From Mactromeris polynyma (taxonomy: Eukaryota > Mollusca > Bivalvia > Venerida > Mactridae), in assembly GCA_032209605.1 (NCBI GenBank), contig JASFXZ010000004.1, positions 33,514,401 through 33,578,400 of the forward strand: a stretch of 64,000 nucleotides of DNA, read 5' to 3'. A program made the position numbers and the translations under genes. Of the stretch, positions 11,301 to 24,755 are shown one piece after another. How positions within the stretch are numbered: the first letter of the stretch is position 1; every line of letters starts with the position of its first letter. The notes under the pieces were generated by a model, which saw only the letters and a list, made by a program, of their open reading frames with translations, was not told the DNA's origin and searched no databases.

Positions 11301-14300
11301 TCAGCAGGGTTCGTAAAAGTGGGCTTTACTTTTCACACACAGTGGGACGGCTGTGTAGTTGCTTGCAACGGAAGATGCCCAACAATCTGATTTTCTCCTC
11401 AGAACTGTCTTTAGAATATTTTAGACTCCACAGGGGATCACGCTACATTTATTTCAAACATAGCACATCAATGTTTACAGAAATTTACGAATATGATCAC
11501 CTTCATTGTCATCCTGTACATTATAACATTATATGGTTTATATAAGGATATAGCGCTATACTTGTTTTATGCATGAATTTACAACAATAGAATATAATGT
11601 GTCGGTATAAATAAACTAATATATAATGTTTAGGGAAAAACCCAAGATAATGTTGTTAACACTTTTGGCCCAACCCTTTTGTATGTATGTACAAGTTATT
11701 TGTATATTTGTATGTTTGTGCAAATATGATAATGATATGTAGAAATACGATACAATATTATTAAACTAATATTTACGGTTGATCAACGTATGCGCTTGAA
11801 AATAACCATGTACTTTTAAACAAAAAAAGCAAATATTACATATTCTAGTGCATTAATAAATACGTAAAACCGCATATTTTCAACATGATGTATCAATAAC
11901 TCTCATTTTAAAATAAAGATTTCACCAAATTGAATGCATTTTTTATTTCTTTTACTACCAGTTTTGTTAAGTCATTTGAAGATCATATTGCGCATAAATG
12001 TACTGTAAAATTACAAGTAGAAGATATGCACTCGTTCTAAAAGTCTAATGTCTGAACCATGAAGCTTGTGAAACTGTTTGTGTTTCATGTCGCCCTCTTT
12101 AACAATCACCATTCAAAATAGATATAATTCCCTTTTCGTAGGTGCAAACGCGGATATTATTAAGAAACACAATCATGAGCCGTTGTAAGTATTAATGATG
12201 TAACGACATTTTATAATGAACATGAATATGATAACATATTTTAGTGCTTCTTACGGACTTACTAGCAATGACATATATCAAACAAGTACAGCATGTGAGT
12301 AGGAGGCTTTCTGACAGATGTCAAGCAAGTATAACATGTGAGTTGAAGACTTTCTGACAAACGCCATTCAGTGACATAAGCAATACAACTTGTAAACATG
12401 TAACAGAGAGCATAAGTTGCTATAGGGAACGCCACATGCACAAGACAAAACCTCCCCACTCAGACCTCCGGGAAAACAACAGTTCATAAAATATCAGGCA
12501 TTTGAAGAGGTGCAAGGGTAAATACACAAGAGAACAGGAGTGCAAGGTATGGCCTGCCTGACCATTAAGGACAACCAATGAGAATATAGGAGGTCAAAGT
12601 GGGAATAAATCAAAACAAGCGATAACAAGTTCATGTTCAATAAATATACGGTTAAGATCACTTATGCATACGTTGTGCGGTTTAATTCCAGAAAATGTAT
12701 AAAAAGGGCAATGTTTTGCTTCAGGAGTGAGGTTTGCATAAATGCTGTAGCTACTTAGCCAACCACTTATCATAAAGGTCTACACTATGGTCGTTTGCAA
12801 TAGATACAGTTCGTATGTTGTCAAGAACACACATCAGTACACCACTAGTCTGTCTCAATGAAGCATGAACCTTTATTTTTTTGTTTCACACTGAATATTA
12901 GAAGCGTAAATATATTACTTTACGATTGATATTAATGAATACGGATTCCACATTTGTCTCGACATGTCTAACAATCTACACATTATACGATATATGGAGA
13001 CATAGATATGCATCACGGTTAAAATAATGTTGAATTCCTGATAACTTTAGCGTCTTTGATTAATCTGTTGACGACATGTTTTTGATACTCGAGTCAAGCG
13101 TAGCAAAACGTTTACCTTCACTATATAACTCGTTGTTGTTTTCTTTCAGCAAATGTTTCCATGTTCTGTCATGCATAATTGAGATTCCTGTTCATATCAA
13201 CTTATATCTGAGTCGTTGACGCATTTGAAACATGATCACACATTATACAACGTTGCAGGTTGGTAAAGTTTTTTTGCAGAGCCACAATCAAAATCATTTC
13301 GACAATTATGATAATTCAACGCACAGCCCATTTTCACCGGCCTGATAAGTCACGAACGATCACCATTTACTAACAAACTTTAGTTGGGCCTCCCTGTACC
13401 AGTAACACATTTTGTTCATTTTGATTCATATATCAGAGCTTAACACTAGATAACAACAACAATGCTATGATAACAAAATAATGATACTGATTGTGTACAT
13501 ATGGCATTATGTTACTGCTAAAGGTACTGCTAGAACCAGCTTGTAAGAGTCGGTTATCCGGTTGATAAAACTAAACTGAATACTGCGCATTAAATGGTAT
13601 ACAGAATCTGTTTTACAAATCAGAATCTAAACAATTGTTGCGTTTATGTTATTTCAGAGGCATAGTTTGCGTACCTCTGTTACACGGTTTTTACGCTGCT
13701 TCAAAGATGATATATTCGGATTCCAAACAGGCACTAGGCCTCATGTCAATAATTTAGCATCGCTTAGACATTTTTATTATCCCGATTTATCATCCCAGAT
13801 TCTGTTTGCTAAATTGGTTGTGTTGCACAGATATCTCGAGAGAACGAATATCACGGTTATATCAAGACATATTTGTTTTAGGCAAATCAGAGAAAAATCA
13901 TTCAATATTCATGATTTTGCAATAAGATGGCATATGTGATTTATAATTGATATACAAATATTGGCATGGAAACAAGTTATTTCCTGCTTTAATGGAAACA
14001 TTAAAATGAAATCGGTTCTTACAAGAGGCTGTAAACTGTAATTTCGTGGCTATTAACTTAACAACATATTTTACTCGAACATCAAAATAATTAAATAAGC
14101 AATATGAAACAATTGATATAGATTTACCAGTTGGAATAATAATCAGACCGTATTGTTATTGACCAATAGCAGTCAGAATTATTTCGAATTATCGTAAAAG
14201 TGTTTTGCTTTTAAGGATGTGCGCATTACATTCTTACTCACGTGACTAGGCATACATCTCGATCTACCAAGGAAGGAGCCAGTGCTGATTCGAAGCAAAG

Positions 14301-14638
14301 GGATACATGTTAGTCAACTGCTAATCGTGGAATACTTTTGAATATAGCTCTGAACCACCGTACACATTACATAAATTGAAATTAAAGTGAAATGCTATTA
14401 CTGATTCTTGTTAGTACAAGTTGAAAAGCAAACACTTCAGTTTAAACCTACTTATTTTACATTGATTGAGAAACGAGTTTACACAACTTAATTAATGAGT
14501 TTCGATAATTGCTTACTTAGCATTTCACGCGCCTAATAAATGTATTGTAAAGTTCGCGGTACAATGTCACACAATGCCGAACTCAACCCCAAAAGCTTCG
14601 AATCAGGGATCAGGCGCTATACCCCTCGATCATCATGC
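8355..14638 (+). repeat. Tandem array unit 2 (6284 bp)
   Basis: This is the second direct copy, offset 6284 bp from unit 3. Differences from unit 3 seen by eye are a G/A at 8777, a C/A at 8933, an A/G at 11462 and one extra G in AAAAGGAG near 9540. The offset falls to 6283 after that last site. Open frames at 10503-10805 (minus), 11342-11545 (plus) and 13646-13939 (plus) have exact or near-exact twins in unit 3 only because the DNA is duplicated. They show no recognisable domain. Confidence 0.95.
12385..12640 (+). repeat. Dispersed repeat R, copy in unit 2
   Basis: This is the unit 2 counterpart of the R copy near 6100, carried along by the tandem duplication. The overlapping minus-strand frame 12262-12459 reads across the minisatellite and R and is not a gene. 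Confidence 0.75.
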
Positions 14639-17600
14639 AACTAGTATTGTCTCATGAAACAAGGCTAGCGTATTCTTCTACAAGTGAAGCTACATTCTCG
14701 ACAGCTCTCGGATATTTCCGTACCACTTCGTTACTCTACGAACATCCTCTAGTGTATGTCAGGCGGTAAACTATGTGGCATAATTCAACATTTAGTGCGG
14801 TCAGAATATCGTAAAACGGATTTATAGCTTCAATAACGTCGAAAATTCACATAAGAAATGGATTGTCGTTGTAATTTCTAGCTAAGACTGACATATTTCA
14901 GTCTTCATATAGCTTAGATATTAAGAGTCTTATCCTGTTTCATCAGCACTCCAGCGTTTACGCCACTATATTGTTTTCATGATATTCAATTGGTATTTTC
15001 GAAAGTAGTGCCTTACGAACAACCAAGTGACTGGACGTAGTTGGCCGAGGTTTTCCGAATAGCGTTTTTTTAAGTACGGTCTGTTTGACAATGATCCAGG
15101 ATTTGTTTGTAGACAAATACAATCAATCTAATCCCCGTAAATGAACATAATCTACCTATTTATCTTGTAATCAATTGCTGTCTGCTTGTTATTAACAATT
15201 ATAAATCTCACAGAACACTGAATAAAGCTTGCATATGTTATAGTTTGTGTCTGCTACGTGGATGTATGTCTTGTGGCTTGTTATATACCTTGTTTGTTCT
15301 GTTTATTATGACATTCGTATATTTCCTAGATCTACACCTACTACGAAGAAATAATGAAATGTCAATGTTCGTGTGAAACATATGTTAATGTATACTTGTT
15401 TCGAATATCGGTAAATGGAAACCCGTGACATTTTTCAACATGATTATAAAAGCTTGATTTATCACATGCACATTTTTGGTGGGCATTACGAGGGATAAAT
15501 ACTTCGAAAAACGAAACCTTAATTGGTTTTCTCGATACCATTATTTCTTTGTAAACAATTTTAATATTAAATATTTAGGGTATTTCAATGGGAAAAGGGG
15601 TATACTAACATTTTCAAAAAAGTTTCGGTAGTACTTTAAATAGTAGCATTACACAGTCATGTAAACTCATTCAAGCAAGTATATATATTTAGAACATAGC
15701 TTAATAACCCGTGACGCGAAGATAATATGGTACTTCAAGTTATCTGTTAAAGATGTCATGCTATGCTTAATTCATAAGAAATGCATATCCAGATATTTTA
15801 TAAATTAAAACAACAACTCCAAAAGAGACAGTGTAGCTCTAATCGTTGATTAATTTAAAATGTACGTTGTGCTTTTGCAGGTGTTACGACCGGAATAAAA
15901 TTAATGTTCTTATTTTATTTCAGTGGCAAAACATTTGCATGCTCTGTTTTATGTGTTGCTTAATGTAATGATGATATATTCGTATGCACTGCCGGCATTG
16001 ACTTCGAGGCAATAACTTTACATTATCTAGATGTGTTTGTGATCCCTGTGAACGTTTCCAGATTCATTTTGTTCAATGGGTCTTGATGCATAGACATCTC
16101 CAGAGGACGAATATTAAATTGAACATCATGAAGTAGTTAGGTTTGGCTAACAAATGAAACATTAATATAGAAAGCACATCTCATAATTATCCAATACGAT
16201 TGCATAGCAATTTATGATTGGCATATTCATTGGCGTGGGTATAAGTTATTTGCAATATTAATAGGAAACATAAAAGTGAACGGAATACTTCCAATAGACC
16301 GTGTATTGTAATTTACCTAGTTATATATTGTTTATATGCTCTACTGCATGTTCTATCCGAATATCAAAATACATACACTTGAACAAAACAATAAGGAACA
16401 ATAACATTTCTACGCACGTGACAAGTAGAACTTCTCGTTCTGCCGAGAAACCATCCAAAGTGATTGGATACATGGTCTCCTGGTAATCTTTAATACTTTA
16501 ATGGGGACTAAATGGGGAGAAAATATCGCTGACCAAAAAAAAAAAAAGTTGTCACTAATACAAGTACGTAGCTATATAAGCAGTACATTACTGAAACAAA
16601 AGACTCGAAAGGCACATTAGACCAATATGCGATAATGTATTAGTTTGTAACTGACGTTTGGAATTCACTGTAAAGATATAATAGGAAAAATGAATTGTTT
16701 CAACAATTTCTATGAGACTCCCCCGCATCGGCTTTATACAAGTGTCTACAAAGGTTGCACTTGTATGTTTTTGCCCAATTCAGTATTAAACTGGAATAGT
16801 CGTTTCAAACAACGTAGTTGAAATACCACTTCCAAAAATTAAAGTGTTCATGCCACCACAAACACAAGGTCCTGGATTACATGCATTTTGACCAGACAAT
16901 TCAATGTTCTGTTTTTCAATCAAAGCGATACCGTCCAATGAACAGGTGTGTAAATATTGCATTAAGAAAGTTAGAAATTCTTTATATTGAAATCGATTAC
17001 TGTGAACAGATGCTTTGCATTCAAGTATACGGTAATGGATAGACGAACTTCCGATCCAGACAACATTTTTATAATTTCCCATAATCACTAATGAATGTTA
17101 ATACTGTCCTCTGGTGTAGGAGTGTCGTTGAATGCATATATTTGTGGGTTTAGCGCGCGACTGCTTGTGATTCTCAATACTTGGAAATATGTAATCCTAT
17201 TAAATACTTCAGCGTCCTTCTAGTGAATTGATAGGGTATTTGAATTTGGACACACCTTGTGTTTTTTATTGAGTGGAAATACGATTAAATGTATTCAACA
17301 TTATAACTCAATCTAGAAGTATTAACAAACAACATAATTCAAGGCATTACAACATTTTCTTTTGAAATATTTGAAAAAATCAAAGGAATCATATAAAGGC
17401 TATATGAACAGTTCATGTCATAGCGGACATGTGGACGCCACCATAGAATATTGGGTTGTCCAAAATGTGCAGCCACTTGAAATAAAGTCTTTATTATTAT
17501 TTATGATTATATAATGACTAACGTGTGTCATGCAACCTACATGTGAAATTGAATATCTGAACACTAGTATGATTAGTTTGATTTCAGCAGGGTTCGTAAA

Positions 17601-20600
17601 AGTGGGCTTTACTTTTCACACACAGTGGGACGGCTGTGTAGTTGCTTGCAACGGAAGATGCCCAACAATCTGATTTTCTCCTCAGAACTGTCTTTAGAAT
17701 ATTTTAGACTCCACAGGGGATCACGCTACATTTATTTCAAACATGGCACATCAATGTTTACAGAAATTTACGAATATGATCACCTTCATTGTCATCCTGT
17801 ACATTATAACATTATATGGTTTATATAAGGATATAGCGCTATACTTGTTTTATGCATGAATTTACAACAATAGAATATAATGTGTCGGTATAAATAAACT
17901 AATATATAATGTTTAGGGAAAAACCCAAGATAATGTTGTTAACACTTTTGGCCCAACCCTTTTGTATGTATGTACAAGTTATTTGTATATTTGTATGTTT
18001 GTGCAAATATGATAATGATATGTAGAAATACGATACAATATTATTAAACTAATATTTACGGTTGATCAACGTATGCGCTTGAAAATAACCATGTACTTTT
18101 AAACAAAAAAAGCAAATATTACATATTCTAGTGCATTAATAAATACGTAAAACCGCATATTTTCAACATGATGTATCAATAACTCTCATTTTAAAATAAA
18201 GATTTCACCAAATTGAATGCATTTTTTATTTCTTTTACTACCAGTTTTGTTAAGTCATTTGAAGATCATATTGCGCATAAATGTACTGTAAAATTACAAG
18301 TAGAAGATATGCACTCGTTCTAAAAGTCTAATGTCTGAACCATGAAGCTTGTGAAACTGTTTGTGTTTCATGTCGCCCTCTTTAACAATCACCATTCAAA
18401 ATAGATATAATTCCCTTTTCGTAGGTGCAAACGCGGATATTATTAAGAAACACAATCATGAGCCGTTGTAAGTATTAATGATGTAACGACATTTTATAAT
18501 GAACATGAATATGATAACATATTTTAGTGCTTCTTACGGACTTACTAGCAATGACATATATCAAACAAGTACAGCATGTGAGTAGGAGGCTTTCTGACAG
18601 ATGTCAAGCAAGTATAACATGTGAGTTGAAGACTTTCTGACAAACGCCATTCAGTGACATAAGCAATACAACTTGTAAACATGTAACAGAGAGCATAAGT
18701 TGCTATAGGGAACGCCACATGCACAAGACAAAACCTCCCCACTCAGACCTCCGGGAAAACAACAGTTCATAAAATATCAGGCATTTGAAGAGGTGCAAGG
18801 GTAAATACACAAGAGAACAGGAGTGCAAGGTATGGCCTGCCTGACCATTAAGGACAACCAATGAGAATATAGGAGGTCAAAGTGGGAATAAATCAAAACA
18901 AGCGATAACAAGTTCATGTTCAATAAATATACGGTTAAGATCACTTATGCATACGTTGTGCGGTTTAATTCCAGAAAATGTATAAAAAGGGCAATGTTTT
19001 GCTTCAGGAGTGAGGTTTGCATAAATGCTGTAGCTACTTAGCCAACCACTTATCATAAAGGTCTACACTATGGTCGTTTGCAATAGATACAGTTCGTATG
19101 TTGTCAAGAACACACATCAGTACACCACTAGTCTGTCTCAATGAAGCATGAACCTTTATTTTTTTGTTTCACACTGAATATTAGAAGCGTAAATATATTA
19201 CTTTACGATTGATATTAATGAATACGGATTCCACATTTGTCTCGACATGTCTAACAATCTACACATTATACGATATATGGAGACATAGATATGCATCACG
19301 GTTAAAATAATGTTGAATTCCTGATAACTTTAGCGTCTTTGATTAATCTGTTGACGACATGTTTTTGATACTCGAGTCAAGCGTAGCAAAACGTTTACCT
19401 TCACTATATAACTCGTTGTTGTTTTCTTTCAGCAAATGTTTCCATGTTCTGTCATGCATAATTGAGATTCCTGTTCATATCAACTTATATCTGAGTCGTT
19501 GACGCATTTGAAACATGATCACACATTATACAACGTTGCAGGTTGGTAAAGTTTTTTTGCAGAGCCACAATCAAAATCATTTCGACAATTATGATAATTC
19601 AACGCACAGCCCATTTTCACCGGCCTGATAAGTCACGAACGATCACCATTTACTAACAAACTTTAGTTGGGCCTCCCTGTACCAGTAACACATTTTGTTC
19701 ATTTTGATTCATATATCAGAGCTTAACACTAGATAACAACAACAATGCTATGATAACAAAATAATGATACTGATTGTGTACATATGGCATTATGTTACTG
19801 CTAAAGGTACTGCTAGAACCAGCTTGTAAGAGTCGGTTATCCGGTTGATAAAACTAAACTGAATACTGCGCATTAAATGGTATACAGAATCTGTTTTACA
19901 AATCAGAATCTAAACAATTGTTGCGTTTATGTTATTTCAGAGGCATAGTTTGCGTACCTCTGTTACACGGTTTTTACGCTGCTTCAAAGATGATATATTC
20001 GGATTCCAAACAGGCACTAGGCCTCATGTCAATAATTTAGCATCGCTTAGACATTTTTATTATCCCGATTTATCATTCCAGATTCTGTTTGCTAAATTGG
20101 TTGTGTTGCACAGATATCTCGAGAGAACGAATATCACGGTTATATCAAGACATATTTGTTTTAGGCAAATCAGAGAAAAATCATTCAATATTCATGATTT
20201 TGCAATAAGATGGCATATGTGATTTATAATTGATATACAAATATTGGCATGGAAACAAGTTATTTCCTGCTTTAATGGAAACATTAAAATGAAATCGGTT
20301 CTTACAAGAGGCTGTAAACTGTAATTTCGTGGCTATTAACTTAACAACATATTTTACTCGAACATCAAAATAATTAAATAAGCAATATGAAACAATTGAT
20401 ATAGATTTACCAGTTGGAATAATAATCAGACCGTATTGTTATTGACTAATAGCAGTCAGAATTATTTCGAATTATCGTAAAAGTGTTTTGCTTTTTGCTT
20501 TGCTTTTAAGGACTAGGCATACATCTCGATCTACCAAGGAAGGAGCCAGTACTGAGTCGAAGCAAAGGGATACATGTAGTCAGCTGTTAATCGTGGAATA

Positions 20601-20914
20601 CTTTTGAATATAGCTCTGACCCACAGTACACATTACATAAATTGAAATTAAAGTGAAATGCTATTACTGACTCTTGTTAGTACCAGTTGAAAAGCAAACA
20701 CTTCAGTTTAAACCTACTTATTTTACATTGATTGAGAAACGAGTTTACACAACTTAATTAATTAGTCTCGACGATTGCTTACTACAGTACTCGCGACAGT
20801 ACTCGCGCCTAATAAATGTATTGTAAAGTTCGCGGTACAATGTCACACAAGGCCGAACTCAAACCCAACACCTTCGAATCAGGGATCAGGCGCTATACCC
20901 CTCGATCATCATGC
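14639..20914 (+). repeat. Tandem array unit 3 (6276 bp, right end diverged)
   Basis: This is the third direct copy. It matches unit 2 almost perfectly until about 20445. After that it diverges: the sequence after AAAAGTGTTTTGC gains a TTTTGCTTTGC duplication and loses about 25 bases (ATGTGCGC...CACGTG) that units 1 and 2 keep. Similarity to the earlier copies then stops at ATCATCATGC (20914), where they jump back to AACTAGTATTG. The sequence after 20914 is therefore the original right flank of the duplicated segment. Confidence 0.93.
18668..18925 (+). repeat. Dispersed repeat R, copy in unit 3
   Basis: This is the unit 3 counterpart of the R copies near 6100 and 12385. I saw no difference from the unit 2 copy. 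Confidence 0.75.
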
Positions 20915-21930
20915 CGATAAGTATCCCTTAATAATCACCATAGGAACTGAAGTTAAACTTTAACAAACATCAGATGAATCAGAGAAATGAGGTTTGAAAT
21001 TCAATTTAAAGGCACAGGATAACATTTGGTAAATGATGGCATTAAAAAGGCTTTTACAAAGAAATTGTCAACGGTATTTCAATTTGTGTTCCGGAGCGCA
21101 ACAATAAACATCAGAATGAGAAGCTAAAATTCCTAATGATTAAGAACGCTTTTGCTCAATTTTCTTTCAGCGTGAGATTGAGTTAGAGTCAAATAACAGT
21201 TGAAATATTACAGCCTAAAAAACAACATTCAGGCCACCACAGATCAACCACAGAGCAACCACTTATGCACCGCAGAGTCACCACATATCAACCACAGATT
21301 CACCACTTATGCACCACAGAGTCACAGCAGAGCCACCACAGATTCACCACTTACGCACCACTTACGCACCACTTACGCACCACAGAACCGCAACAGAACC
21401 ATAACAGAACCTCAACTGATCCACCACAGATCCACCACAGATCTACCACAGAGTCACCACAGAACCACAACATAGCCACCACAGAGTCACCACAGAACCA
21501 CCATAGAGTCACCACAGAGCCACCTCAGATCCACCATAGAGCTACCACAAAGCCACCTCAGATCCATCGTAGAGCCACCACATAGCCACCCCATAGCCAC
21601 CTTATATCCACCATAAAGCCACCTTAGAGCCACCACAGAGTCAAAACAGAACTATGTTCCTGGAATACACATGAACTTATCAGACCGTTCAAAGTCTAGT
21701 TTTCATTCTGAGTGTGACGGAATAATGAACATTTATGAATATAATAACATTATGGAAGTTATATATTGTGCTCGATTTATCGCAACAGAAGCTTTTATAT
21801 CCAAGAATTATAATCGATGGATTTATCCTCGATCAAGATCATATTGCTTATATTTGTCTTGTTCTCTCGTGAATGTTAATACGATCGTCTGATGAAGGAG
21901 TGTCATGGAAAACAAAGATCAAAATCATTA
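20915..21930 (+). repeat. Right end of module M beyond the triplication, split by a minisatellite
   Basis: After the last array breakpoint the sequence continues the module that the duplication cut. 20990-21180 aligns with 32595-32820, sharing TGTTCCGGAGC and a CA.AATGTCAGA-like block. 21680-21920 aligns with 32940-33120, sharing CGATCATATTGCT, TGTTCTCTC.TGAATGTTA and CGTCTGAT.GAGGAGTG.CATGGAAAAC. The intervening 21234-21650 is an 11-bp minisatellite that the paralogue at 32.8 kb lacks. Confidence 0.65.
21234..21650 (+). repeat. 11-bp minisatellite, about 37 copies
   Basis: The unit is CACCACAGAGT with variants such as CACCACTTATG, CACCACAGATC and CACCTCAGATC. The period of 11 is visible from 21240 onward and decays toward 21640. 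Because 11 is not a multiple of 3, one run of codons cycles through all phases. This gives the Thr/His/Pro-rich open frames at 21200-21475 and 21265-21585, which are repeat products and not genes. Confidence 0.9.
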
Positions 21931-22199
21931 CAGTGATATTCTTTATATCTGCGACAAATATAATCATATGTAAAACGATCCGGCGTTTTCCTTAAGAATT
22001 GAATATTTGTTTCTATTTGAGCGCAAAGTAATACCATGATCGCTAACGGTAATATGAAATGCATCGAGTTTGTGTCTCTGAAATGCGCAATAACTTATTA
22101 CTTTATTTGTGCATCTAAAAATTCCCGTTTGGACTTCAATAAATATTTGATAGATCCATTAAGTGATTTGTTTGTCACATAAGTTCATGTACACTGTAT

Positions 22200-22476
22200 T
22201 ATAACACGTGTCACCAATCTTACCTGTCAACAAACAATAGAATATCGCTCTGTCCATTAAAGGTGTGAAATGTTGTATTGTTCGACCTATCTATGGTGAA
22301 CAATGACTGAAAGGGTATCTAGGGACCGCAAACCCTGTTCGAGTGTTCGACCTATCTCTGTTCGAGTGATCTACTGTTAATATGAAATACGAAGGGGTTT
22401 CGACGGGACCTTAGAACCTGTTCGAGGTATCTACTGTGTTCGAGCCCAAACTGATCGGAGTTTCGAAGTTTTACTG
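22200..22476 (-). mobile_element. Tigger/pogo-like element remnant
   Basis: The right end reads GTTTCGAAGTTTTACTG followed by TA, which is the terminal repeat of the element at 30261-32148. The body contains GTTCGACCTATCT, CTGTTCGAGTG and CCTGTTCGAGGTATCTACTG, and matches 30285-30500 in inverse orientation. The opposite terminus and the interior are missing, so this is a truncated copy of about 280 bp. The assignment to Tigger/pogo rests on the TA target and the CAGTAAAACTTCGAA-type terminus. Confidence 0.65.
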
Positions 22477-23539
22477 TACAGTGATATGATCTTCTGAAAC
22501 ATTTGCGAACGGTACAAATCATTCAACAAAGGTGGAATAAATGGTTGTTGTAATACTAAGAAGTGTTTGTGTCTGATCCATGTGCGTCCATATTTCAGCA
22601 CCGCGCAATGAAATATATTCTATACCTGCAAAACATGGCCGCGTACATCTTTACAGCATGTAGCATTTCGTTAAATATTCGGTTTGTAATTACGTTTACG
22701 GATTGGAACGAACCTTCTAGCAACATGCCAAGAAACTAAAGAAACGCCATAGTACTATTATGTTTACGATGTATCACGGTCAACTAAACACATTTGTGAT
22801 CACTTTATAAGACAATGGCTGAAGTGAAGTTGGATTACAGATGAGCTTAATATTTCTTCGTGTCAACCATATTAACACCATCTAATGCTTTTTATCTCGC
22901 AAATATTTACAAATTTGGTAAGATAGAACACTGAACAAACAAGAATGGCGCAAAAATCCTGCCCAAAAGGAATTATAGTTTAGAGCGTATGATCGAAATT
23001 AAAAACCAAAACTGCCTTAAGAAGACATGGATAGCGTAAAGATAATGCTTGATATACACTCGGATATAGCTTATTCGACAACCTTCTATCCCAATACTTG
23101 GTATCATCCGAAATATCAGGACCCGATGAATATTTTCCGACCGACTTTACCCCTACCTAGCCACTTACCAGCGCACTTTACAACCAACCTGATAACCCAG
23201 TTCAGACATTCTGATCAATCAAGTCGACATTACCATAACCAAGTTTGTCAATTATCCCATGTAATCAATTAATCAGTGGACAAATACAATTAATCAAGTA
23301 CGTCTACAAGCAAGCATTCAATTAATGCTTCAAATCGAATATCCTCCAATAAATAGTACATTCCATTTTGTCGCGAATAAATCACACAAGTTAATAATGT
23401 AATCGAATAATATATTGAGTGTATTAATCATGATTGTAAATCTAAACATAAGAGACATCGTATCTACATTATTACATTTGTAACCGTACACAAACCAGTA
23501 ATTGATAAAGCAACCATTAACATTGTTTTCATCATTTGT
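22477..23539. other. AT-rich non-coding stretch
   Basis: No gene or recognisable element was seen. The 81-codon plus frame at 23027-23272 has no domain character or splice context that I can support. Confidence 0.4.
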
Positions 23540-23770
23540 GTGAAAAGAGAGACTAAGTTGCTACTAGGAGCGCCACATACACAGGACAATATCACCCCTA
23601 CACATACCTTCATGAAAACTACAGTCCACAAAACATCAGGCACTGAGGAGATGCAGTGGTAAACACGCAAGGAAACAGGGGAGCAATGAAACGACCATGA
23701 CCGACCATAAAGGCCAACTAAGGAGGATGAATGAGGACAAACAGGGGGGACCCTAAGTCCTTAGCTAATG
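23540..23770 (+). repeat. Dispersed repeat R, diverged copy
   Basis: It carries the landmarks AGTTGCTACTAGGAGCGCCA, ACATACACAGGACAA, ACAGTCCACAAAACATCAGG and GAGGATGAATGAGGACAAAC in family order. It lies about 1.6 kb after the end of module M, close to the spacing in the tandem units. The minus frame 23464-23670 is the repeat read backwards. Confidence 0.7.
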
Positions 23771-24540
23771 CATGAAGAAATATTTGCCGTCTTTACATGT
23801 GTAAGACATGCACTTGAAGGAGACAAAGCTATGTTGTTTGATCATTTTGGATTCCACAGAGTTAACTTCGATCAAGAAACATGCTGGTGATTCTTACGGA
23901 GCATCTGTGACGATGTTTTGCTTGCTCCAATGATTATATTAAGAGTGTTACTTAGACAGATGACGAGTACATTTGCATAGTTCTAAACACAGGACATTGT
24001 AGAAATTATGCCATAACATATATCCAGAGTTTGTCAGTCAGTTTCATCACAGTGTTAATTTTACTACGAGCGCACGTATAAACTGATTGTTATATTAAAT
24101 AAACCGATACATTACTTTGAAACGGGTATAATAAAAACCCTGTAATGTTAACATAGATTTAGAAAACTTATACCTAGAATATTATTTAACTAGTCTTACC
24201 ATTTGCCTTGAAGATACTCTTTTAAATCTCATTTCACAAAACGCTACATTGTAGACTGGCTAAATATTGCATGCATTTGTAAGAGTTTCAATTTTGTTTT
24301 CTATGTTGACTTATGATCTACACTTTTTATTTTTACATTTGGACGCGGGACGTCAACAACTGATAATGATGAAAGTGCAAGGTTGCCCGACTTTAAAATG
24401 TCACATTATGTCATTTATTGATATTCTAATTGAGTACAGATAGTTCACACGAACCTTGGTAAAAATGTCAGTACACTACTAGACAGAAGTTCAGCATAGT
24501 ATAAATCATTGGTTCCTCGTGTATACTAAACTTCTCCCTT
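23771..24540. other. AT-rich non-coding stretch
   Basis: Nothing recognisable was seen between the R copy and the SINE. Confidence 0.4.
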
Positions 24541-24755
24541 GTCAAAGTGGTTGAGGCTTCCGCCTAGTGAGCGGGAGGTCGATGGTTCAAATCCCTGTAT
24601 GGGGTCCGTTCTGATATGACCGATTGATGAGCTGCCAGCTAGTTCAATAATAGCAACCATGTACCTACCTGCCTGGTGCCTGTCATTAAAGGATATAAAT
24701 CGGGAAGTAAATATACTCAGAAAGTAATTATCTCAAATGTCAGAAATGGATGGCC
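24541..24755 (+). mobile_element. tRNA-derived SINE, Leu/Ser-like head
   Basis: The head has an A-box-like AAAGTGGTTGAGGC and a B-box GGTTCAAATCC at 24583-24593, as in a tRNA-derived RNA polymerase III promoter. The body reads ATGACCGATTGATGAGCTGCC, CCTACCTGCCTGGTGCCTGTC, ATTAAAGGATATAAATCGGG and CTCAGAAAGTA, and matches the SINE at 61888-62200. The head does not fold as a complete tRNA, so it is not a tRNA gene. The 3' tail is degraded here. Confidence 0.75.

Noticed and set aside
21200..21585. Thr/His/Pro-rich frames resembling a low-complexity protein
   Set aside because: They are the translation of an 11-bp minisatellite, which gives open reading in shifted frames.
24541..24610. Possible tRNA-Leu or tRNA-Ser gene
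   Set aside because: Only the promoter boxes are kept, and the sequence continues into a SINE shared with 61888-62200.
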